NCBI GenBank assembly: GCA_964346375.1
Contig: CAYFUL010000005.1
Span: 1-43,219, forward strand
Direction of reading: 5' to 3'
DNA length: 43,219 nt
From: CAYFUL01 sp964346375
Lineage (GTDB): Bacteria; Bacillota; Clostridia; Tissierellales; Peptoniphilaceae
How positions within the stretch are numbered: the first letter of the stretch is position 1; each line of letters starts with the position of its first letter. The position numbers were made by a program, and so were the translations under genes. The notes beneath the pieces were generated by a model. That model did no database searches. It was given only the letters and a program-made list of their open reading frames with translations, and was not told where the DNA came from. Of the stretch, positions 23,851-33,055 are shown one piece after another.

Positions 23851-26421
23851 TTAATCCTCCCTTACTTCCTTTAGGATATAACACTCAAGTAGGTCCCCAA
23901 CTTTAATATCATTAAAGCCATCCATTCCAAGTCCGCCTTCAAATCCTGCGTTAAGTTCCTTAACATCATCTTTAAATCTTCTTAGAGAACCAATTTCTCC
24001 TTCGTGAATAACTATATCGTCCCTTAAAACTTTAACCATGGCTTTACGCTGAATCTTTCCATTTAGTACGTATATACCAGCGACAATTGAATTATTAGGA
24101 AGTTTAAAGGTCTGCCTTACTTCACATCTACCAAGTATTTCTTCCACAATGGTAGGCTGTAACATTCCCTTTACTGCACTTTCAATATCATTAATAATAT
24201 CGTAGATTACACGATAAGTTCTAACGTCTACCTCTTCTGACTTAGAAAGTTCAAGGGCGTTAATATTAGGTCTTACGTTAAATCCAATTACAATTGCAGA
24301 TGAAGCAGAGGCAAGTGTAATATCACTTTCTTTAATTCCACCTACTCCAGAGTGAACAATATTTATTTTAACCTCTTCATTGGAAAGTTTTAATAGAGAT
24401 TGGTTAAGAGCTTCAACAGAACCCTTTACATCTCCCTTTACAATAAGGTTTAAATCCTTCATCTCTCCCTCTTTTAACTTATCAAAAAGATTATCAAGGG
24501 ATACTTTAATTCCAGAGTTAAGTCTAATCTCTCTTTCCTTCGCCCTATTACTTTCAGCAATAGTTCTAGCAGTTTTTTCATCTTCAACTGCGTAGATTAA
24601 ATCTCCCGCATTTGGAACCTCATTTAAGCCGAGAATAACTGCAGGCATAGATGGGCCAGCCTTTTTAATATTACGCCCTTTATCGTCATTCATGGCTCTT
24701 ATATGACCATATGCAACGCCAGATACTACATTATCTCCAAATCTAAGAGTACCCTTTTGAACAAGAACAGTTGCCATAGGACCCTTACCCTTGTCTAACT
24801 TAGCTTCAATAACAGTTCCAATAGCCTTTCTATTTGGGTTTGCCTTTAATTCCTGCATCTCTGCTACAAGTAAAATCATCTCAAGTAAGTCGTCAATACC
24901 CTCTTCAGTTTTTGCAGATACAGGTACAGTAATAGTATCTCCACCCCAATCTTCAGGCATTAATCCATTTTCAACAAGCTCTTGTTGTACTCTGTCTTGG
25001 TTTGCAGTAGGTTTATCTATTTTATTTATTGCAACTATTATAGGAACATTTGCAGCTTTAGCGTGGGAAATAGCCTCAATAGTCTGTGGCATAACTCCAT
25101 CATCAGCTGCTACAACTAATATGGCAATATCTGTTATTAGCGCACCTCTTAATCTCATAGAAGTAAATGCCTCGTGACCAGGAGTATCTAAGAATGTAAC
25201 TTTTTTATTATTTACATTTACAGTATAGGCTCCAATATGTTGAGTAATACCGCCGGCTTCCTGTGCAGTTATATGGGAAGATTTAATTACATCAAGTAGA
25301 GAGGTTTTACCATGGTCAACGTGACCCATAACTGTAACAACAGGTGGTCTAGATTTTAAATTCTTTTCATTGTCCTCAAAGTCTAGTCCCATTTTTTCTT
25401 CAATGGATTCCTCTTCTTCAGGTTCTTCTACAACAACCTCTACTCCAAGATCCTCTGCAACTAAAACGCATACTTCTTCTTCTATCGTTTCGTTTTGACT
25501 TGCCATAATACCAAGTCCAATTAATTTGGTAATTACTTGGCCAACAGGGATATTAATCTGTTCTGCAAAATCCTTAACTGATATAGGTGTACTAATTGAA
25601 ATTATACTACCATCTCCCTCTTGTAAGTTTTCCTTCGGTTTTTTCTGTGGTTTTACTTTCTTCTTTGGTCTTTTCTTAGTTAAATCTCTCTTTGGTAGAT
25701 CATTTAGGTCTAAATCATCTCCGAAGGATTTTTTGTTATTTTTATTGTTTTTATTGTTCTTCTTATTATTTTTGTTTCTGTTGTTATTATCCTCGTTATT
25801 GTACTTGGATTTTTTCTGTCTATTATCAGTTACTTCTCTTTGTTCAGAATCAAATTTATTCTGGTTATTGAATTTATTTTTATTATTTCCCTGATTTTTA
25901 TTATATGGTTTGGAATCACTGTTATCAGTTTTATTGTTCTGATTATTCCTGAACTTTTGGGAATTATTACCAGATTGTTTACCCTTTTCACCCTGTCTAT
26001 TATTGTCATAGGATTTTGATTTCTTCTGAAAACTATTGTCCCTTTTTTGAGGTTCATTTCTTTTTTGATTTTCATTATTTTTTTGAAAATCATTTCTTCT
26101 GTGATTTTCATTATTTTTCTGAGTTTCGTTCTTCCTTTGAGTGTTATTATTTCTTTGGGAAGTATTTTTCTCAGAACTGCTCTTCTCAGAATTATTCTTC
26201 TCTGGAGACTTCTTTTCAGAATTATTAGACACCGGTTTATCAATAGACTTTTTAGGTGTACTTGGTTTATTATATTCTAGTTTTACCTTATCCGCTTCCT
26301 CAAGTGTAATAGTGCTCATGTGGTTTTTAACATCAAGTCCCTTAGACTTTAAATTCTCAACCAAATCCTTACTACTTATTCCCAGTTCCTTTGCCAGTAA
26401 ATGTACTCTAATCTTAGACAA
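23851..26421 (-). CDS. infB: Translation initiation factor IF-2
   Basis: IF-2 is the GTPase that brings initiator tRNA to the 30S subunit and drives 50S joining. I place the start at the TTG at 26421, six bases after AGGAGGTG. The in-frame GTG at 26430 is part of that site and is rejected. The product is about 856 residues. It has an N-terminal IF2-N module (1-50), a very N, K and Q-rich linker (about 55-265), a second IF2-N module (about 277-325), and the G domain with GHVDHGKT near 363, DTPGHEAF and NKIDKP. Beta-barrel domains and the C-terminal tRNA-binding domain follow. It sits one base before the rbfA start and follows rnpM. The usual ylxQ gene between them is missing. Confidence 0.97.
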   Translation of the reverse strand: MSKIRVHLLAKELGISSKDLVENLKSKGLDVKNHMSTITLEEADKVKLEYNKPSTPKKSIDKPVSNNSEKKSPEKNNSEKSSSEKNTSQRNNNTQRKNETQKNNENHRRNDFQKNNENQKRNEPQKRDNSFQKKSKSYDNNRQGEKGKQSGNNSQKFRNNQNNKTDNSDSKPYNKNQGNNKNKFNNQNKFDSEQREVTDNRQKKSKYNNEDNNNRNKNNKKNNKNNKNNKKSFGDDLDLNDLPKRDLTKKRPKKKVKPQKKPKENLQEGDGSIISISTPISVKDFAEQINIPVGQVITKLIGLGIMASQNETIEEEVCVLVAEDLGVEVVVEEPEEEESIEEKMGLDFEDNEKNLKSRPPVVTVMGHVDHGKTSLLDVIKSSHITAQEAGGITQHIGAYTVNVNNKKVTFLDTPGHEAFTSMRLRGALITDIAILVVAADDGVMPQTIEAISHAKAANVPIIVAINKIDKPTANQDRVQQELVENGLMPEDWGGDTITVPVSAKTEEGIDDLLEMILLVAEMQELKANPNRKAIGTVIEAKLDKGKGPMATVLVQKGTLRFGDNVVSGVAYGHIRAMNDDKGRNIKKAGPSMPAVILGLNEVPNAGDLIYAVEDEKTARTIAESNRAKEREIRLNSGIKVSLDNLFDKLKEGEMKDLNLIVKGDVKGSVEALNQSLLKLSNEEVKINIVHSGVGGIKESDITLASASSAIVIGFNVRPNINALELSKSEEVDVRTYRVIYDIINDIESAVKGMLQPTIVEEILGRCEVRQTFKLPNNSIVAGIYVLNGKIQRKAMVKVLRDDIVIHEGEIGSLRRFKDDVKELNAGFEGGLGMDGFNDIKVGDLLECYILKEVRED

Positions 26422-26446
26422 TTGAGCCACCTCCTATTAAAGGTGA

Positions 26447-26704
26447 TTATATACTCTCTTTTAATTCTTCTATGGTTTCATCGCTAATTTCCATCTCGAA
26501 TGCTCTATTTATAGCCTTGGTTTTTATAGCTTTTTCCAAACACTCTTTATTAAAACATATATAAGCACCTCTGCCATTTGCCTTTCCAGTCTTATCTAAA
26601 AAGACTTCATTTTCCTTATTCTTAACTACTCTTATTAATTCCTTCTTAGGTTTGCTTTCTCCACAACCTATACATCGTCTCATGGGTATTTTTTTAATTT
26701 TCAT
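26447..26704 (-). CDS. rnpM: RNase P modulator RnpM (YlxR family)
   Basis: This 85-residue RNA-binding protein is of the YlxR/DUF448 family. Features are a basic N-terminus, MRRCIGCGESKPKKEL with its CxxC, then NGRGAYICFNKECLEKA, the family core. YlxR in Bacillus was shown to bind RNase P RNA and lower its activity, hence the name RnpM. The ATG follows closely on the nusA stop with only a weak GGTGT site. Its place between nusA and infB is standard. In many Firmicutes it is followed by the L7Ae-like ylxQ, which is absent here. Confidence 0.92.
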   Translation of the reverse strand: MKIKKIPMRRCIGCGESKPKKELIRVVKNKENEVFLDKTGKANGRGAYICFNKECLEKAIKTKAINRAFEMEISDETIEELKESI

Positions 26705-26718
26705 TTTTTACACCAAAA

Positions 26719-28239
26719 TTAATCTCCATAATACTGTATTTCATCGTCAAACTCATCAAATTCTTCTAAACCCTTTAGAAATTCGTCATCAATATCGTCA
26801 AAATCATCAATATCATCTAAATCTTCAAGTTCGCTATAATCTATATCATCAATACTATCAAGATCATTGTCAAACTCGTCGTCAAGCTCTTCATCTATTT
26901 CAACAAATTCTTCAGATTCTTCAAAACTTTCACTATTAATTTCTTTAGTTTCTTCTAATACTTCAACTTCGTCATCTATTTCTTCAGATGTATCAGTGTC
27001 GTAATTCATTTCAGTTTCAACTTCGTAGGTTTTATCATCTAATTCTTCAAAATCATTAGATTCTTCATTAAATTCTTCAGTTTCTTCAAATTCAGAATCT
27101 TCATCAAAATCAGATTCATTTTCAAAATCAGGCTCTTCAATTTCAGTTCTTCTACCAAATCTTTCCTTTAACTCCTCTTCGTCAATTCCCTCGTCTTCTA
27201 AGTACTCGGCAAATTGTGATTCTGATTTAATGTCTATTTTCCAATTGGTAAGTTTTGCTGCAAGTCTTGCATTTTGTCCCTCTTTACCTATTGCAAGGGA
27301 AAGTTGATAGTCTGGTACAACTACTAAAGCAGATTTTTCATACTCATTTACAAATACCTTTTCTACCTTTGATGGACTTAGGGAATTTGCAATAAAAGAT
27401 GCAATATCCTTTTCATAGATTACTATGTCTATTTTTTCATCATGAAGTTCATCTACAATTGCTTTTACCCTACTTCCCTTAAAACCAACACAGGCTCCAA
27501 GGGGATCGATGTCCTCATCTCTAGTAAATACAGCTATTTTAGTTCTAGAACCAGCTTCTCTAGCAATGGAGAATATTTCTACTACACCATCGTGAATTTC
27601 TGGAACTTCAAGTTCAAATAATCTCTTTACTAAATTTGGATGGGATCTTGAAAGGATAATTTGTGGACCCTTTGTAGTTCTTTTAACCTCTAGTAGTAAC
27701 ATCTTGTACCTATCTCCATGGGAGTAGGTTTCCCCAATTATCTGTTCACTTGTAGGAAGTATAGCTTCAGTTTTATCTAGGTCTACATATACATTTCCCC
27801 TGCTTATTCTCTGAACCTGTCCTGTAATAATTTCATTTTCTCTATCGGTATAGTCCTCAAAGATTACATCTCTTTCAGCATCTCTAATTCTTTGAATTAC
27901 TACTTGCTTTGCAGTTTGTGCAGCAATTCTTCCAAAGCTCTTTGGCATTAGTTTTACATTTACTACGTCTCCAAGTTCATACCTTGGGCTGATTTTTTTA
28001 GCATCTTCAAGTGTCATTTCAAGATTTTCATCTTCAACTTCTTCTACAACTGTTTTTACAGAAAACACTTCGATAGTTCCAATATCCCTATCAATTTTAA
28101 CCAGTACATTTTGTGCTGATCCAAAATTTTTCTTATAGCTAGAAACTAAAGCCGATTCAAGGGCGTCAAAAATAACCTCTTTTTTTATCCCCTTCTCCTT
28201 TTCGATTTCAGTTAATGCCTGTATAAATTCCTCGTTCAT
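26719..28239 (-). CDS. nusA: Transcription termination/antitermination factor NusA with long acidic tail
   Basis: NusA binds RNA polymerase and nascent RNA and modulates pausing and termination. Residues 1-365 are an ordinary NusA: N-terminal polymerase-binding domain, S1 domain (GQVQRISRGNVYVDL), and two KH domains (GACVGFKGSRVKAIVDEL and LAIGKEGQNARLAAKL). Firmicutes NusA usually ends about here. Residues 366-506 are an added acidic tail of 141 residues, nearly all E and D with S, F, I and N, only three lysines and no arginine. The tail is analogous in place, not sequence, to the acidic repeats of E. coli NusA that restrain RNA binding. The ATG follows GGAGGAGTA. rimP precedes. Confidence 0.97.
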   Translation of the reverse strand: MNEEFIQALTEIEKEKGIKKEVIFDALESALVSSYKKNFGSAQNVLVKIDRDIGTIEVFSVKTVVEEVEDENLEMTLEDAKKISPRYELGDVVNVKLMPKSFGRIAAQTAKQVVIQRIRDAERDVIFEDYTDRENEIITGQVQRISRGNVYVDLDKTEAILPTSEQIIGETYSHGDRYKMLLLEVKRTTKGPQIILSRSHPNLVKRLFELEVPEIHDGVVEIFSIAREAGSRTKIAVFTRDEDIDPLGACVGFKGSRVKAIVDELHDEKIDIVIYEKDIASFIANSLSPSKVEKVFVNEYEKSALVVVPDYQLSLAIGKEGQNARLAAKLTNWKIDIKSESQFAEYLEDEGIDEEELKERFGRRTEIEEPDFENESDFDEDSEFEETEEFNEESNDFEELDDKTYEVETEMNYDTDTSEEIDDEVEVLEETKEINSESFEESEEFVEIDEELDDEFDNDLDSIDDIDYSELEDLDDIDDFDDIDDEFLKGLEEFDEFDDEIQYYGD

Positions 28240-28253
28240 TACTCCTCCACTGT

Positions 28254-28715
28254 TTAAAATTTAATGGTCTGCACCATATGAGAAATGGATTTTATAGGCA
28301 GCTTAATATTGTCTTCATTATCCACTATTGTTACACAATCTTCGTCATAGTCGGTGAGAATTCCAACAAATTCCTTTTTACCATCTATTGGGGAATATGT
28401 TTTAACTTCTACTTCTCTTCCCCTATTCCTTCTATAGTCGTCAACTGTTTTAATAGGCCTATCTATACCAGGTGATGATATTTCTAAATAATATGGGTCC
28501 TTTAGCAAATCCCTTTCGTCAAGAATTTCTTCAATTTCTCTGCTAATAATACTACAGTCGTTAAGATCTATACCATCTTCCTTATAGACAAGTACAGATA
28601 GTAAATCGTGTTTACCTCCCTTGGTAAATTCCACATCTACAATTTCATAGCCATGTTTTTGTGCAATGTCTGTAGAAAAATCCTTTACTTCTTTTATTAA
28701 TTCGCTCTTTTTCAT
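28254..28715 (-). CDS. rimP: Ribosome maturation factor RimP
   Basis: RimP assists 30S assembly. The chosen ATG at 28715 has GGAGG five bases upstream; an in-frame GTG at 28721 overlaps that site and is rejected, giving 153 residues. Family motifs are YEIVDVEFTKGG, ISREIEEILDE, YYLEISSPGIDRPI and the C-terminal SH3-like domain with KKEFVGILTDYDED. It is the first gene of the rimP-nusA-rnpM-infB operon. The only visible promoter (28782-28810) is separated from it by an intrinsic terminator whose U-tract abuts its ribosome binding site, so entry into the operon probably depends on read-through. Confidence 0.96.
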   Translation of the reverse strand: MKKSELIKEVKDFSTDIAQKHGYEIVDVEFTKGGKHDLLSVLVYKEDGIDLNDCSIISREIEEILDERDLLKDPYYLEISSPGIDRPIKTVDDYRRNRGREVEVKTYSPIDGKKEFVGILTDYDEDCVTIVDNEDNIKLPIKSISHMVQTIKF

Positions 28716-28726
28716 ACTCACCTCCG

Positions 28727-28759
28727 AAAAAAAGTTAGAGTGGGAAAACCCACTCTAAC
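28727..28759 (-). terminator. Intrinsic terminator between polC and rimP, possible attenuator of the nusA operon
   Basis: A perfect 11-bp stem (28734-28744 with 28749-28759, AAAA loop) is followed on the minus strand by seven T residues, then CGGAGG, the rimP ribosome binding site. It ends polC transcripts and also lies downstream of a promoter-like sequence at 28782-28810. Confidence 0.9.
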
Positions 28760-28781
28760 TCAAAACTTCGTATCTAGGTGT

Positions 28782-28810
28782 ATTATAACACAACATTATG
28801 AATAAATCTA
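28782..28810 (-). promoter_or_regulatory. Candidate promoter upstream of the rimP terminator
   Basis: The minus strand has a perfect TATAAT (28782-28787) just after the polC stop. A poor -35-like TAGATT lies 17 bases upstream (28805-28810). A transcript would start about 15 bases before the terminator hairpin. It is the only promoter-like sequence found for the rimP operon. Confidence 0.4.
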
Positions 28811-31800
28811 CATATTAAACAAAGAGATTTGATTACTCTCCTGCATATTTAAACAGCCATTGGCCCTTAAAATTTCCACTACACTTTTTGTAGCCTTAGT
28901 CCTCTTTATAAAGTCCTCAACGGAAATATACTCTCCGTCCTCTCTTGCCTTAACAATATTTTCGGCAACTCCCTCTCCAATTCCAGAGAGAGCCCTTAAT
29001 GGCATAAGTATCTTTCCCGGTCCTGAGACTTTAAATTTATTAGTAAGGGAACGATAAATATCAACACTTTCAAATTCAATTCCCCTTGCTAACATTTCAA
29101 GTACAACTTCAAGTACGGTGAGTTCGTTTTTATCCTTCTGACTTAGCTCTCTAAATTCCTTCTTTAAATTATTTAACTCGTCAACTCGTCTATTAATTGA
29201 ATGAATTCCCTCTCTAATTAAACTGCCATCAAAATCAGCTAGCTTTATAGAGAAGTAGACGCTGTAATAAGCTTCTGGATAGTACAATTTAAAGTAGGCT
29301 ATTCTAAAAGATAACATTACATAGGCAACGGCATGTGCCTTTGGAAACATATACTTTATCTTTTGGCAGGAGTCTATATACCAATTTGGAAGGGGCAGCT
29401 CATTCATAATTGCAATTTGCTCCTCCGTTAAGCCTTTTCCCTTTCTAACCTTTTCCATTACGTCAAATGCCATTTTATTTTCAGCACCGGCATTAATAAG
29501 ATAGATCATTATATCCTCTCTAGTACAGATAACATCAGATAGAGTTGCAAATCCATTATTTACAAGCTCTTGGGCATTTCCTGTCCACACATCTGTACCA
29601 TGGGATAGTCCCGAAATTCTTACTAAGTCTGAAAAAGTACTAGGATTGGTTTCAAGAAGCATTTTAATTACAAAGCTAGTTCCAAATTCTGGAATACCAA
29701 GGGAACCAGTTTCACTTTTAAAAATATTCTCATCTAGATTTAATTCCTGTGACGATGAAAATAGACTCATAGTCTTTTTGTCATCTAGTGGAATACTACT
29801 AGAGTCAACTCCTGTAATATCCTCTAACATTTTTATCATAGTAGGACCGTCGTGTCCAAGATTATCAAGTTTTAAAATCTTTCCACTTATTGCCTCGTAT
29901 GCAAAGTGGGTGGTAATTACTCCCGAAGATTTATCATCAGCCGGGTATTGAATAGGTGTAAAGTCAAAAATTTCTTTACTCTTAGGAACGATCATAATAC
30001 CACCAGGATGTTGTCCAGATGAACGCTTTACACCTTGGCAAGCAAGTACAAGTCTATCAATTTCTGCAGGATTTACACTTCCCTTTCCCTCGAAGTATTT
30101 CTTAACGTAACCGTAGGCAGTTCTCTCTGCAATGGTTGTAACTGTTCCCGCTCTAAATACGTATCCCTTTCCAAAGAGTTCCTCTGTATACTTATGTGCC
30201 CTACTTTGGTACTCACTGGCAAAGTTTAAATCAATATCTGGTTCCTTATCTCCATCAAATCCTAAAAATACCTCAAATGGAATATTATGTCCCTCTTTTT
30301 TTAATGGAGTTCCACATTTTGGACATACTTTGTCCTCTAAATCCACACCTGAACCAATGGAAATATCTGAAATAAATTCTGTGTGTTTACAGTTTTCGCA
30401 AATATAGTGAGGTGGAAGGGGATTAACCTCTGTAATTCCACACATAGTTGCAACAAAGGATGAACCAACTGATCCTCTTGAACCTACAATGTATCCATCT
30501 TCATTTGATTTCTTTACCAGTTTTTGAGCGATAATATACAGTACGGCGTATCCATTTTTTATTATGGAGTTAAGTTCCTTTTCCAGCCTATCCATTACAA
30601 TTTTATCTGGATTTTCTCCGTAGATTTCGTGGACTCTATTTAAAGTTATACTCTTTAAATCCTCCTCTGCACCTTCAATTACTGGAGGATAAGTTCCACT
30701 AGGTATTGGATCAATTTTTTCAATTTGGCTGTCTATATACTGAGTATTTTCTACAACAACTTCATTTGCAATTTTTTCCCCAAGGTAGGAAAACTCATCT
30801 AGCATTTCCTCTGTAGTGCGTAGGAATAATTTCTGTGGAATATTTGAATTTCTAACAGGTATTCCCGGCTTAGAAGTAAGGAGAATTCTCCTTACTAAAT
30901 CCTCATGCTCCTTTAGATAAAATACATCTCCCGTTGCAACCACAGGTTTATTTACCTTCTTCCCTAAATTATAGAGATCTCCATTTATACTCTTTAATTC
31001 CTCATAGTCTCGTACCTCTTCGTCTACAATAAAGTTAATATTATTTAGAATAGGCTGAATTTCTATATAGTCATAAAATTTTAGCTTCTCAATAATTTCT
31101 TTTTCTGGAATTTTATCAAAGACAGATTTGTAAATTTCTCCTTGGGAATTTCCTGTACCAATTAATAGACCTTCCCTATACTCCTCTATTAATGACTTTG
31201 GAATTTTAGCACTACCGGAGTAGTATTCCATATGAGATCTACTTACAATCTTATAGAGATTTTTTAAACCTTCAAGATTTTTTACAAGTATAGTTGCAGA
31301 ACCTGATATTACTTTTCCATAGTCAATTTGAGATTTAAGGGTGTTAATTTCAGAGAAGGTATTTTTTCCACTCTCTTTTGCCAGTTTTAACATCTCTAAG
31401 AAAACTGCGGCAGTAGCTTCTGCATCATTTACTGCCCTATGGGCGTTTACCAATGATATTCCCAAAGAGGAACTTATAGTCTTTAAATTATACCTCTTGC
31501 TGTCTGGGAAAAGTGCCCTAGCAAAAAGGAGTGTATCAAGTACGGGATACTTAAACTCCATATTTTGCCTTGCCATCTCTGCACGAATAAAAGAGGTATC
31601 AAATTTTGCATTGTGTGCAACAAGGACCGAACCCTCTATAGATCTTGCAAATTCTGGCATAATTTCATTTCTAGTAGGTTTATCACTAACTAGAGCATTA
31701 TCTATTCCCGTTAGATTTTGTACTACTTGTGGAATGGAACGCTGCGGATTTATTAAATGGCTAAATCTATCTACAATTACACCATCTTTAATTTTTACAG

Positions 31801-33055
31801 CTCCAATTTCCATAATTCTATCAGTTCTAATGGAAAATCCCGTAGTTTCAATATCAAATACTACAAATGTGGAGTAATCTTTATCTTCGTCAAAGTACTT
31901 AACAATATCTTCGTCACTATCAACTAAATTTACATCAAGTCCATAGATAACTTTTAGTCCATGTTTTTTTGCAATCTTCATTGCATCAGGGTATCCCTGT
32001 ACGTCAGCTTTATCTGTAATTGCAACAGAGGTATGTCCCCATTTTTTTAACATACTTGCATACTCGTTAAAGTCTGTTACACCTTCAAAGGAACTCATTT
32101 TAGAATGGAGTCTTAATTCCACCCTCTTATTACTTGCTTCGTCTAATTTTTCTTCTTTTGGACTTTGCTCAATATATTTTACAAGGATAATTTCACATCT
32201 ATCATAGGATGAGTAGACAAAATCTCCAGTAATAAGTACATTGTCTCCAGCTTTAAAATTTTCCAAAAGTACAGATGGATCACTTCGTAAAAATAACTTT
32301 GCAGTAATTGATGTTGAGTAATCTGTAATTTTAAAACTAACCCAGTAATTACCATCTCTAGTTTTATCACAGATAACTGCAAAAATACTACCCTCTACTG
32401 TTACAGGACCAGTATATGTTTTAATATCCAAGTCTGAAAGTTTTTTAAGAGGTAGGATTTTTTTCTTCCCGTAGGAACTTACCTCTCTAGGTTCTTCCAC
32501 TTGCACAGTTTTTTCTACAACAGTTTGAGACTGGATTTTTTCTTCCTCATCTACTATATTTTGAATGTATTCATCTTTTTCATCTACTGTGGTAAGTTCT
32601 GTTTCCATTAATTTAAACTCAATATCGGAAATTTCATAGTCCTTTAGCTCTATTAGCATCTTGTCCCTTAGTCCATTTCCACTAATGGTCTTGTAGAAAA
32701 TCTCATTATCCGTATAGATAGTAATATTCTTTTCCATTACCTCAATATTTAATGAGTGGTATAGGGCAGATGCAGATGGATTATATTCAAGTATTATCTC
32801 TCTAATTTTTTCGTTTACACTGCTTTTTATAATATGGACAAAGTCAAATCTAATGGAAAAATCTTTAAATCTCACCTTTGTAAAGTCTTGAATTAGACTT
32901 TTGCTACTTTGGCTTAACTCCCCAAGGACTTCAATTTGAAAAAATAAATCCATAGTATCTTCTACAAGCTCTATGGATTTAATATTGCAATTTATATTTT
33001 CAATCTTACTCTTATCTAGTTGTATTATCTCTAAAAAATCATTAAATGATAACAT
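28808..33055 (-). CDS. polC: DNA polymerase III alpha subunit, PolC type
   Basis: PolC is the main replicase of low-GC Gram-positive bacteria. The 1415 residues contain N-terminal domains, an OB fold (about 215-300), a PHP domain split by the exonuclease, the DEDD proofreading exonuclease (VVFDIETTGFS near 400, AHNAKFDTS), a zinc-binding pair of CxxC motifs (CENCKH and CPKCGTP near 900), the catalytic PDIDLNF near 938, and a fingers region with the SSGQHPGG stretch. The PHP domain has replaced expected metal ligands: R315 where HLH has its first histidine, K349 where TDH has histidine, and F712 in GDVFYL. The ATG overlaps the ispG stop by one base. The length is normal. Confidence 0.98.
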   Translation of the reverse strand: MLSFNDFLEIIQLDKSKIENINCNIKSIELVEDTMDLFFQIEVLGELSQSSKSLIQDFTKVRFKDFSIRFDFVHIIKSSVNEKIREIILEYNPSASALYHSLNIEVMEKNITIYTDNEIFYKTISGNGLRDKMLIELKDYEISDIEFKLMETELTTVDEKDEYIQNIVDEEEKIQSQTVVEKTVQVEEPREVSSYGKKKILPLKKLSDLDIKTYTGPVTVEGSIFAVICDKTRDGNYWVSFKITDYSTSITAKLFLRSDPSVLLENFKAGDNVLITGDFVYSSYDRCEIILVKYIEQSPKEEKLDEASNKRVELRLHSKMSSFEGVTDFNEYASMLKKWGHTSVAITDKADVQGYPDAMKIAKKHGLKVIYGLDVNLVDSDEDIVKYFDEDKDYSTFVVFDIETTGFSIRTDRIMEIGAVKIKDGVIVDRFSHLINPQRSIPQVVQNLTGIDNALVSDKPTRNEIMPEFARSIEGSVLVAHNAKFDTSFIRAEMARQNMEFKYPVLDTLLFARALFPDSKRYNLKTISSSLGISLVNAHRAVNDAEATAAVFLEMLKLAKESGKNTFSEINTLKSQIDYGKVISGSATILVKNLEGLKNLYKIVSRSHMEYYSGSAKIPKSLIEEYREGLLIGTGNSQGEIYKSVFDKIPEKEIIEKLKFYDYIEIQPILNNINFIVDEEVRDYEELKSINGDLYNLGKKVNKPVVATGDVFYLKEHEDLVRRILLTSKPGIPVRNSNIPQKLFLRTTEEMLDEFSYLGEKIANEVVVENTQYIDSQIEKIDPIPSGTYPPVIEGAEEDLKSITLNRVHEIYGENPDKIVMDRLEKELNSIIKNGYAVLYIIAQKLVKKSNEDGYIVGSRGSVGSSFVATMCGITEVNPLPPHYICENCKHTEFISDISIGSGVDLEDKVCPKCGTPLKKEGHNIPFEVFLGFDGDKEPDIDLNFASEYQSRAHKYTEELFGKGYVFRAGTVTTIAERTAYGYVKKYFEGKGSVNPAEIDRLVLACQGVKRSSGQHPGGIMIVPKSKEIFDFTPIQYPADDKSSGVITTHFAYEAISGKILKLDNLGHDGPTMIKMLEDITGVDSSSIPLDDKKTMSLFSSSQELNLDENIFKSETGSLGIPEFGTSFVIKMLLETNPSTFSDLVRISGLSHGTDVWTGNAQELVNNGFATLSDVICTREDIMIYLINAGAENKMAFDVMEKVRKGKGLTEEQIAIMNELPLPNWYIDSCQKIKYMFPKAHAVAYVMLSFRIAYFKLYYPEAYYSVYFSIKLADFDGSLIREGIHSINRRVDELNNLKKEFRELSQKDKNELTVLEVVLEMLARGIEFESVDIYRSLTNKFKVSGPGKILMPLRALSGIGEGVAENIVKAREDGEYISVEDFIKRTKATKSVVEILRANGCLNMQESNQISLFNM

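Noticed and set aside
25740..26180. Short repeated TTATT/TTGTT units, looked at as a possible tandem repeat or CRISPR
   Set aside because: Unit lengths and spacing are irregular and follow the codons of a N/K/Q-rich protein segment in frame; there are no spacers of constant length.
25526..26425. Several + strand open frames and one other-frame minus ORF over the infB linker
   Set aside because: They arise from the low-complexity N/K-rich linker of infB. Their phenylalanine and leucine runs are simply the reverse reading of asparagine and lysine codons.
26719..27130. Repeated ATCATCAA-like blocks near the nusA end
   Set aside because: They encode the acidic tail in frame and are not an intergenic repeat.
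31341..31877. 178-codon open frame on the + strand inside polC
   Set aside because: It is antisense to the conserved exonuclease region of polC, without a start signal or recognisable motif.
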